A stretch of 64,000 bases of DNA, from positions 62,001 to 126,000 of the forward strand of contig NZ_DYHZ01000008.1 of NCBI RefSeq assembly GCF_020723905.1, given 5' to 3'. Each line of letters starts with the position of its first letter. Position 1 is the stretch's first letter. Shown here piece after piece: positions 56,482 through 64,000 of this stretch. The stretch comes from Anaerolinea thermophila (lineage in GTDB: Bacteria > Chloroflexota > Anaerolineae > Anaerolineales > Anaerolineaceae). The notes under the pieces were generated by a model. The model was given only the letters and a program-made list of their open reading frames with translations, ran no database searches and had not been told where the DNA came from. A program made the translations under genes and the position numbers.

Positions 56482-57207
56482 TCACAATTCTTCCAACGGA
56501 TCGGGTTTGTGCCAGTAGGTAATGGCTGGGAGGGCGCCGGGCGCTGCCCACTTCACCGCGTTGATGAGCACCTGCTGGACTTCCTTCTGATAATAAGTTG
56601 GGTAGGTTTCATGTCCGGGGCGGAAGTAGAATATTTTCCCTGCACCCCGTGTCCAGCAACATCCGGATCGAAATACTTCCCCGCCTTTAAACCAGGAAAT
56701 AAAAACCAGTTCATCCGGGGCGGGGATGTCGAAATGTTCGCCATACATCTCTTCGTGGGGAATCTCAATGCATTCGGGCAATCCAGCGGCAATGGGGTGG
56801 GCAGGCTGGACAACCCACAGCCGCTCTTTTTCTCCTGCTTCACGCCATTTGAGGGCTCCCGTAGTGCCCATCAGACGCAGGAAGGGCTTGGACATGTGAC
56901 CGGAATGGAGCACAATCAGTCCCATTCCTTCCAGAACTCTCTTAACCACGCGTTCTACGATGGCATCTTGAACGGCGTGGTGCGCCATATGTCCCCACCA
57001 TGTCAACACATCTGTCTGGGCGAGCACTTCCTCGGTCAGCCCGTGCTCCGGATCGTCAAGGGTGGCGGTCTTTATGGCAAAACCTGCCTGTTGAAAGGCG
57101 TTGGCTAATACGGCGTGGATTCCATCTGGATAGACCTGTTTAACTTCCTCGTGGGTCTTTTCGTGGATTCCTTCATTCCATACAGTAACTCGGATTGGTT
57201 GTTTCAT
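56482..57207 (-). CDS. ThuA-like protein
   Basis: 241 residues with the class-I-glutamine-amidotransferase-like ThuA fold ([10 protein letters not shown] start, [36 protein letters not shown]). In rhizobia ThuA works with the dehydrogenase ThuB in oxidation of trehalose, sucrose and related disaccharides to 3-keto forms. The presence of two Gfo/Idh proteins in the same operon makes a similar role likely, but the substrate is unknown. Confidence 0.85.
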   Translation of the reverse strand: MKQPIRVTVWNEGIHEKTHEEVKQVYPDGIHAVLANAFQQAGFAIKTATLDDPEHGLTEEVLAQTDVLTWWGHMAHHAVQDAIVERVVKRVLEGMGLIVLHSGHMSKPFLRLMGTTGALKWREAGEKERLWVVQPAHPIAAGLPECIEIPHEEMYGEHFDIPAPDELVFISWFKGGEVFRSGCCWTRGAGKIFYFRPGHETYPTYYQKEVQQVLINAVKWAAPGALPAITYWHKPDPLEEL

Positions 57208-57225
57208 TTCTGTTTCCTTTCTAGC

Positions 57226-58221
57226 CTAACAGTACACTACCTGCCCGTTGCGGGCTGCGGATTCACGGATGGCGTCATACAGGCGAGCCATTCTCAATCC
57301 CACCTCAGGAGGACAGGGATTGGGAAGATTTCCCTGCCGCACGGCTAAAAATTGTTCCCATACCCCGGACGATGTGGGTACACGTACTTTATGGAAACGC
57401 TCTTCCTTTTCTCGCTGAATTTCAAGGAATTCTCCCCAGATGCCGGTTCGCAGGATGGCTTTCTGGCTGAAGACGTAAATATTTGAGGCACATGAAGGGA
57501 TGGCTTCCCCACAGGCATGCAAACTGACCAGCGCTCCCGATTTCAATTTGCCAATGATCACTCCCAGGGTTTCCACTGGCCTGCCGTGATTCTCCAGAAA
57601 AGCCGCCACCTCGCTGAATTCCTCCCCCGCGAGGTCTACTACGGTGTTCAACATATGGGCACCCGTATCGAACAGGAACCCTCCACCCGACAGTGAAGGT
57701 TCCTGTCGCCATGTTCCTGCTGTCGCGGGTCCCCAGTTTTGCCATACCGTTGCGCTGATAGAAAGCAGATTCCCCAGTTGACCCGATCGCAGCCATGCGC
57801 TGGCTTGCCGAATTTGTGGGGAGAGACTGCCGGGGAACGCCACCACCAGCAGTTTGCCAGTACGATTGCGTACCTCAATCAACGCCTGGGCTTCCTGAGC
57901 GTTCATCACCATGGGCTTTTCCAGCAACACATCCAGCCCGGCTTCCAGACAGGCTTTGGTTTGCTCAAAATGGAAAGCATGCGGGGTGATAATAAAAGCC
58001 GTGTCCAGTTCAAAGGTTTCCAGCAGTTTTTTCAGGTCAGGCTGATTGGGTGGAACAGGTAGCCCTGCCTCTTCAAATAGCCTTGAGGTAGCGGCGAATT
58101 GTTCCGTAGATGGTTCGCACAAAGCCACAATCTGAGTGGTGTGCGGTTCACGAAGCATTTGACGGAGATGGTAACGTGCCATTCCACCACACCCAATCAT
58201 GACAACCCGTACTGGCGCCAT
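57226..58221 (-). CDS. Gfo/Idh/MocA-family dehydrogenase 2
   Basis: 331 residues with Rossmann motif [12 protein letters not shown], catalytic Lys in LEKPMVMN and [14 protein letters not shown]. It is clearly different from the second dehydrogenase of the operon, so the two probably act on different substrates or opposite directions of one step. AGGAGG site. Between GH1 (12 bases) and the ThuA gene (18 bases). Confidence 0.9.
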   Translation of the reverse strand: MAPVRVVMIGCGGMARYHLRQMLREPHTTQIVALCEPSTEQFAATSRLFEEAGLPVPPNQPDLKKLLETFELDTAFIITPHAFHFEQTKACLEAGLDVLLEKPMVMNAQEAQALIEVRNRTGKLLVVAFPGSLSPQIRQASAWLRSGQLGNLLSISATVWQNWGPATAGTWRQEPSLSGGGFLFDTGAHMLNTVVDLAGEEFSEVAAFLENHGRPVETLGVIIGKLKSGALVSLHACGEAIPSCASNIYVFSQKAILRTGIWGEFLEIQREKEERFHKVRVPTSSGVWEQFLAVRQGNLPNPCPPEVGLRMARLYDAIRESAARNGQVVYC

Positions 58222-58233
58222 TAAGTCCTCCTT

Positions 58234-59589
<1,356 letters not shown>

Positions 59590-59612
59590 TCAATGAAAAA
59601 ATTGATGTTGAG

Positions 59613-59659
59613 ACTCTGAGATGCCCAGAGTGAAAAGTGATGCTTCACATTGGATTATA
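59613..59659 (-). promoter_or_regulatory. GH1 operon promoter region with inverted repeat
   Basis: TATAAT on the minus strand at 59654-59659, predicted leader about 66 nt. Within the leader ACTCTG (59613-59618) and CAGAGT (59626-59631) form a perfect inverted repeat that may be an operator or a hairpin. The 81-base gap holds no gene. Confidence 0.5.
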
Positions 59660-59661
59660 TA

Positions 59662-60291
59662 TCATTCTTTGGAACGGAGAGTTTGAATCCACCGGCGGAA
59701 ATGGGGTATACGGATGATCAGCAATACCGCAAGAACCAGTGCGGCGATAAAAGGGCGCAGAATTTCCCCGCTCAGTCGAAGCAGGTCACCCTTACTTGCC
59801 CAGGCAAAGTGTAAAATTACCAGAACCCCTGCCAGATATACCAGCCGGTGCAGGAGTTTCCAGGCTTTCCCCAACCAGCGTGGTGAGAAGTCAAAGGAGG
59901 TCAAAGCCAGTAACAAAAGGATAAACAGTGCCGAAGCCCCCGCCAGGATAAAAGGTTTTTCTCTGAGAGAGGGCAGGATATATTCCCAGTCCCAGCCGTA
60001 ATCAATCCATACATAAATCAGGAAGTGAATGCTGGCATAAAGAAAAGCATATAACCCCAGAGGGCGGCGAAATTTCAGGGGGATGCGCCATTTGAAGAGA
60101 ATGTAAAGGGGGGTGCAGGCAAGGGAAAGTAACAGGAAAATAAGCGCCCAGTCTCCGGTAAAGCGCGTTGCTGCCTGAATGGGGTTGACGGTGAGGTTAT
60201 CTGTTTGCCATTGAAGAATGAGGATGATAAAAGGCAACCATCCGAAGAAATGAAGCCAGAAGCGCACCAACCTGTCCCGTTTCAACGACAT
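59662..60291 (-). CDS. msrQ: MsrQ-like heme-binding membrane protein
   Basis: 209 residues with six membrane helices. The pattern RRPLGLYAFLYASIHFLIYV plus LLHRLVYLAGVLVILHFAW has the paired histidines expected for heme ligation in MsrQ/YedZ, the electron donor for the periplasmic methionine sulfoxide reductase MsrP. No msrP is in the window. It could serve another ferric-reductase-like partner. Confidence 0.85.
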   Translation of the reverse strand: MSLKRDRLVRFWLHFFGWLPFIILILQWQTDNLTVNPIQAATRFTGDWALIFLLLSLACTPLYILFKWRIPLKFRRPLGLYAFLYASIHFLIYVWIDYGWDWEYILPSLREKPFILAGASALFILLLLALTSFDFSPRWLGKAWKLLHRLVYLAGVLVILHFAWASKGDLLRLSGEILRPFIAALVLAVLLIIRIPHFRRWIQTLRSKE

Positions 60292-60334
60292 AAGGTGATT
60301 TTAATCCTCATGGGGATGAATGGCAATTTGCCAG

Positions 60335-60340
60335 TATAAT
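60335..60340 (+). promoter_or_regulatory. -10 box of the membrane protein gene at 60355
   Basis: TATAAT ends 14 bases before the ATG. The predicted leader is about 8 bases with no clear ribosome site. It lies divergent to the MsrQ gene. Confidence 0.5.
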
Positions 60341-60354
60341 CCAATAAACTGGAC

Positions 60355-60873
60355 ATGGAGATGGGAGTGCTACCATACGGGGTGGTTTTCATTGCACTGC
60401 TGGGACTTTCATTGCTGGTGCGCAGTTTGGGGGTGTTGCGCTCGTTCCGGCAACAGATTCGACATCTGTTCAGCCAGGCGCGCATTCAATCCCTTACCTG
60501 GGGCATGCTTTTTGTTCCCATTGTGATCAGTATTGTGGTATGGGTATGGCTTTCCTCCCGGTCAGGTTTGACCATACTGGTAAAGTGGGCATATCTTACA
60601 TTCATGCTGGGAACATGGTTGACGCTTTTGCTTGCCATGTTCCTGTTGTATTTACTTTATCGTTTGGAGCAAAAGCCCAGTGTTGCGATGCTGTCCTCGC
60701 CAGTGCTGATTGTCCCACTGGCGGCTTATTTGTCGCCTTTTCAGCGTTTCATTGAAGTTTTTGGAACCCACCCTGTTGTAGCAATGCCATGCGGGGTTGT
60801 CATGTTCCTTGTTGGGGTACTGGTTATTTTTGAAATTCGGCGCGAACTGATCTCGTCCTCTCCGGAGCATTAA
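60355..60873 (+). CDS. Four-helix membrane protein, unknown function
   Basis: 172 residues with about four or five membrane helices (~5-25, ~48-66, ~77-103, ~110-125 and ~140-162) and a basic cytoplasmic segment between the first two. I do not recognise the family. It stands alone and its 3' end overlaps the convergent NUDIX gene by four bases. Confidence 0.7.
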   Translation: MEMGVLPYGVVFIALLGLSLLVRSLGVLRSFRQQIRHLFSQARIQSLTWGMLFVPIVISIVVWVWLSSRSGLTILVKWAYLTFMLGTWLTLLLAMFLLYLLYRLEQKPSVAMLSSPVLIVPLAAYLSPFQRFIEVFGTHPVVAMPCGVVMFLVGVLVIFEIRRELISSSPEH

Positions 60874-61490
60874 TCAAATTCAGCCGGAAGGTCAGGATGT
60901 TCATCATGTCGGAAAAGCATTTCAATGTGGCGCGGCAATGTCCGTGCCAGTGAAAGTTCCGGAATTTCATCCCGACTGAAAAAGCGCGATTCGCCTGTTT
61001 CAATGCTTTCTCTGGGCGTTCCACCGGTCAATTTGCACAGGAAGTACAGTTTGAAAATGCTGAACAAATAAGGTGGATGACCTTGATGATCGCGGTCAAA
61101 AACGGCTACCAGTTTCACTGCTCTGGCTTCATAGCCTGTCTCTTCCCGCACCTCACGTTCTACGGCAGAAGATGGAGTATCCCCGGGGTCAACCCATCCG
61201 CCGGGAAGCGTCCAGCGTCCGCCATCTAACATCTCCCGTACCAGTAAAATTCGCCCGTCCTGAATAACACCTGCCCGCACATCCACTTTGGGGGTGAGAT
61301 AACCGGCTTCGGCTCTCAGGACGGCTTGAAAATTTTCTGGCGGGTCTTGGCTCTGCAGGGCGAACAGTTGCGAGGCAATTTCCATCAGTTTTTCATACCG
61401 CTCGCGGTCGAAAGGATTCTGAGCATAGGTCAGACCAGCCTGTGCAATAGATTGAATTTGTCTTGCCCAGTCAAGCAGTGAAGCGTTCAT
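60870..61490 (-). CDS. NUDIX hydrolase with N-terminal NUDIX-associated domain
   Basis: 206 residues. The NUDIX box [24 protein letters not shown] has the full G..E..REUxEE pattern. The N-terminal ~65 residues form the hydrolase-associated helical domain seen in some ADP-ribose pyrophosphatases. It hydrolyses a nucleoside-diphosphate-linked compound; the substrate is not readable. Its ATGA start overlaps the stop of the dCTP deaminase gene, so the two form one unit. Confidence 0.9.
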   Translation of the reverse strand: MNASLLDWARQIQSIAQAGLTYAQNPFDRERYEKLMEIASQLFALQSQDPPENFQAVLRAEAGYLTPKVDVRAGVIQDGRILLVREMLDGGRWTLPGGWVDPGDTPSSAVEREVREETGYEARAVKLVAVFDRDHQGHPPYLFSIFKLYFLCKLTGGTPRESIETGESRFFSRDEIPELSLARTLPRHIEMLFRHDEHPDLPAEFD

Positions 61491-62041
61491 ACTTTGGGCA
61501 GGATGATGGATTGCTGTTTTTGGTATTTGCCTTTTTTATCGGCATAGGAGATTTCACAGGGTTCATCGGCTTCGAAGAACAGCACCTGGGCAATTCCTTC
61601 ATTCGCGTAAATTCGGGCAGGCAGAGGGGTTGTATTGCTGATTTCCAGCGTGACGAAACCTTCCCATTCTGGTTCAAAGGGGGTGACGTTTACAATAATG
61701 CCACAGCGGGCGTAGGTGGATTTACCGACACAAATGGTGAGAACGTTCCGGGGGATGCGGAAGTATTCGATGGTGCGGGCTAACGCGAATGAATTGGGTG
61801 GAATTACACATACATCGCCCTTGAAATCTACCATAGAGGCGCGGTCAAAGTTTTTCGGATCTACAATGGCTGAGTAAACGTTGGTAAAAATTTTGAATTC
61901 ATCGGCTACGCGGATATCGTACCCGTAAGAGGATACCCCATAAGAAATTACCCCGTCGCGCACCTGATGGTCCACGAAAGGCTCAATCATACCGTGTTCC
62001 AGCGCCATTTTGCGTATCCAGTGATCGGGTTTGATACTCAT
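61487..62041 (-). CDS. dcd: dCTP deaminase
   Basis: Converts dCTP to dUTP, a source of dTMP precursor. 184 residues, normal length. The motifs [19 protein letters not shown] and VTLEISNTT carry the nucleotide and catalytic residues. Because the NUDIX gene overlaps its end, nucleotide-pool cleaning by both is a possible link. Confidence 0.95.
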   Translation of the reverse strand: MSIKPDHWIRKMALEHGMIEPFVDHQVRDGVISYGVSSYGYDIRVADEFKIFTNVYSAIVDPKNFDRASMVDFKGDVCVIPPNSFALARTIEYFRIPRNVLTICVGKSTYARCGIIVNVTPFEPEWEGFVTLEISNTTPLPARIYANEGIAQVLFFEADEPCEISYADKKGKYQKQQSIILPKV

Positions 62042-62072
62042 AAATCAGATTACCCTGCCTTTCCAGATGAGA

Positions 62073-63752
62073 TTATGGAATATTTTCCATTTTACTCCAA
62101 CCGCTGGCGTCAAAGACCTTTTGTAGAAGATCGCGACGTTCCTGCAACGTGGAAGGACGCGCCCGCGCATAATCCACAAAGGTGATGGTGAGCACTTCGG
62201 TGGATATGTGTTGACCACCATAAAAGATGTGGCGGTCAATCATGGCAGTGCGGGTGGACTCCATGGAATTGACCTGATCAAAGAACAAATTCCCCAGTCC
62301 GTAATGGAGAAAAGCCCCCTGATAAAACTCCATGGCGTGGGGTTGGTGTGCCTGACTCCCGCTGACAATCACAGCCCCGGCATCGGCAACTGCGCGAAAA
62401 TCCTCTTGCAGTTTGGGGCGGGCAATATACTCGTAGTATTCCTGATGCTGAAAAGTCACAACAGGTAAATAGCCATCCGATTTGACTTCCCGGATTAATG
62501 GGATGAGCCATTCCGGATCGCAGTGAACCGCCCCCGGTGTGGTGGGGCTGGCACTGGCGTACCCTTTTTCCTTGTAATTACACCCGATAAGGGCAATGCG
62601 ATTCCCATGATGTTCAAAAAGAGCAGGGCGTCTGGCTTCTTCTTCGTTGGCTCCGCCACCGTAAATTTTCCATCCCCTCTGTCGGTACAGGTCCAGGGTA
62701 AAGAGCATGGCTTCCGGACCCCAGTCTGCAAAATGATCGCCCGAAAGTTCAACCACATCGGTTCCTATCGATTCCAGTAAACGGATGTACCGTTCCTGAC
62801 TGCAGAAGACAAGTCCCTGCCAGTTATAGGGTGCAGGACAATTTTTTGCAAAAGGCACCTCATTGTTGATATGAAGGATATCAGCATCTCGAAGCCAGTC
62901 GCCAATATCTTGAGCCGGGTATTCCATCCCGTTGCGTTCCATCAGTGCCGCTGTACCCCGTACCAGAGCGGTCACACCGGTAAGCATCAGCGTGGTGAGC
63001 AGGTTTTCGTCACGATTGGTAATCCCAGGGGAATCAGGACGTGTTGGTTCCCATGCCTGAAGAAAGAGGGGAAGAACCTCAGGATCACCAGCCCATCCAA
63101 AAGATATCTGGAGTGGGTAATTCTCCACGTCCAGACTCTTTTGAATGGGCGACATCCCATCCAGAGATAACACTTTCCATCGGGGTTCCAGATCCTCAAA
63201 AGGCACAATTGCCCAGGTTTTGTCCTGTTCCCATGCCTGAGGGAGTAAATCCTGTTCCGAAACAATCTTTACTGCTTCAGAAGGTGATCCGAAAAGAGTG
63301 CTCAACGCTGCCGCGGTTGAGGAGGAGACGAGGATTCGGCTGGGACCCACTTCCAAAGCCTCGCCTTTTTGCCACAAGTCTTTCAACCGGGTCGTGGAAA
63401 AATCATCTTCCACGGTAGGGAAAGGAGCCACCAGTGCATAAATCCACCGGCTGATGGATGGCTTCGCACCGGCAATCAGATGAACCGGGGATTCTTCTTC
63501 ATTGCTCCATTCCCAGCCAGCGGGCAGGGAGATTTGCTCTCTCAACTGTGCCGGGACTGCCGCATCTGCCCAGACCTTTTGAATGATCGGGGTAAGTGAA
63601 GGCGTCGGTGAGGTCTCCGCGAAGGGTTTTTCTGCTGTTGGCGAGGATTGCTGCTGTGTACTGGACAGGAAATCCGGGGTGATTTCCACCCCGGAGGTGC
63701 AGGCTGTTAAAACAAAAATGCTGATGACTACAAGTAAGAAAAGTTTTCTCAT
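62073..63752 (-). CDS. CapA-like lipoprotein with extended N-terminus
   Basis: 559 residues. The signal peptide has a lipobox (LTAC) followed by a Ser/Thr/Pro linker. The C-terminal half is a PGA-synthesis CapA metallophosphoesterase-like domain (LTGVTALVRG, HINNEVPF, ELSGDHFADWG, VTFQHQEYYEY, GSQAHQPH, GLGNLFFDQ). Between the linker and that domain lie ~200 residues with a periplasmic-binding-like feel but no firm family. Function outside the cell may be cell-wall polymer turnover. It begins 13 bases after the cyclodeaminase stop. Confidence 0.85.
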   Translation of the reverse strand: MRKLFLLVVISIFVLTACTSGVEITPDFLSSTQQQSSPTAEKPFAETSPTPSLTPIIQKVWADAAVPAQLREQISLPAGWEWSNEEESPVHLIAGAKPSISRWIYALVAPFPTVEDDFSTTRLKDLWQKGEALEVGPSRILVSSSTAAALSTLFGSPSEAVKIVSEQDLLPQAWEQDKTWAIVPFEDLEPRWKVLSLDGMSPIQKSLDVENYPLQISFGWAGDPEVLPLFLQAWEPTRPDSPGITNRDENLLTTLMLTGVTALVRGTAALMERNGMEYPAQDIGDWLRDADILHINNEVPFAKNCPAPYNWQGLVFCSQERYIRLLESIGTDVVELSGDHFADWGPEAMLFTLDLYRQRGWKIYGGGANEEEARRPALFEHHGNRIALIGCNYKEKGYASASPTTPGAVHCDPEWLIPLIREVKSDGYLPVVTFQHQEYYEYIARPKLQEDFRAVADAGAVIVSGSQAHQPHAMEFYQGAFLHYGLGNLFFDQVNSMESTRTAMIDRHIFYGGQHISTEVLTITFVDYARARPSTLQERRDLLQKVFDASGWSKMENIP

Positions 63753-63765
63753 AAATATGAACCGA

Positions 63766-64000
63766 CTAGAAAGGGAGTTTGCCCCTTTGAATCAGGATGT
63801 CTCTCATCTGAGTTTCAAATGTTGCGGCTTGTTCTTCTAACTGACGCAATTCAGACACAAATGTCTCCACCAGAGAAGGATCAGATAATCCCAGGCAGTT
63901 AATGCGCACGTTTAAACCAGCGCCGGTAAGCGCCGCTCGGGCTTGTGCCAGAGCGCTCCCGGCATCTGAAATGGCATTCAGGTTACCAAGTGTGGCGACC
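63766..64000 (-). CDS. Cyclodeaminase/methenyl-THF cyclohydrolase family protein (C-terminal end only)
   Basis: The last 77 residues of a minus-strand gene that begins beyond the window. The sequence GNLNAISDAG ... GAGLNVRIN is the conserved C-terminal helix region of the FTCD/FchA cyclodeaminase family, which acts on formimino- or methenyl-tetrahydrofolate. The TAG stop is at 63766-63768. Which reaction it performs cannot be told from this part. Confidence 0.85.
   Translation of the reverse strand, partial: VATLGNLNAISDAGSALAQARAALTGAGLNVRINCLGLSDPSLVETFVSELRQLEEQAATFETQMRDILIQRGKLPF

Overview
The window looks like chromosomal DNA of a free-living, probably thermophilic or moderately thermophilic, heterotrophic member of the Chloroflexota, most like class Anaerolineae. 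This is an inference from several signs: moderate GC content, lipoproteins with Pro/Thr-rich linkers after the lipobox, a TGS-SAD-uridine kinase fusion, a large cyclase-like/ATPase/TPR protein, fused ECF ATPases, a family-57 glycosidase lipoprotein and many -10 boxes placed almost on top of start codons. I saw no rRNA, tRNA, CRISPR array, prophage or insertion sequence. The coding density is that of an ordinary chromosome.

Layout. 1-2027: C-terminal part of a VIT/VWA surface protein. 2077-5464 (minus): DMT exporter, then the aspartate pathway pair lysC-asd. 5564-8742: ECF vitamin transporter (fused A-A', T, and a convergent S component). 8872-14005: cmk, a PAS histidine kinase, a receiver joined to a degenerate kinase-like module, and a C69 dipeptidase, overlapping or nearly so. 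14057-17347: large membrane histidine kinase. 17567-21790: rpoC, without rpoB next to it. 22084-25005: GyrA-like topoisomerase subunit with an unusual basic tail. 24968-29341 (minus): TIM-barrel/NTF2 protein, HD protein, SanA-like protein, PhnD-like lipoprotein and LipM-type octanoyltransferase.

29824-36289: complete peptide/oligosaccharide ABC importer (SBP, two permeases, two ATPases) behind a long structured leader. 36295-42377: small membrane protein, cyclic-nucleotide-binding protein, zinc-ribbon/cyclase-like/ATPase/TPR protein, GT-C type glycosyltransferase. 42472-48662: ROK regulator with a GH57 lipoprotein, then the TGS-uridine kinase. 48721-54007 (minus): LacI regulator, GH4 glycosidase, BadF-type sugar kinase, small membrane-anchored protein, murA. 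54230-59580 (minus): GH1 beta-glucosidase, two Gfo/Idh/MocA dehydrogenases, ThuA-like protein and an AP-endonuclease-2-fold isomerase/epimerase, ended by a strong terminator. 59662-64000: MsrQ-like protein, a membrane protein, NUDIX hydrolase, dCTP deaminase, CapA-like lipoprotein and the C-terminal end of a cyclodeaminase.

The genes suggest a saccharolytic lifestyle: importer, GH57, GH1, GH4, sugar kinase, ROK and LacI regulators. The most interesting candidate system is the 54-59.6 kb operon. Its two dehydrogenases, ThuA-like protein and isomerase resemble the 3-keto-glycoside (oxidise-then-cleave) catabolic sets known elsewhere, here combined with GH1 and next to a redox-dependent GH4. Other notable points are a REC-pseudokinase, a probably inactive cyclase domain, a MurA with Asp in place of the fosfomycin-target Cys, and a GyrA without a recognisable GyrA box.
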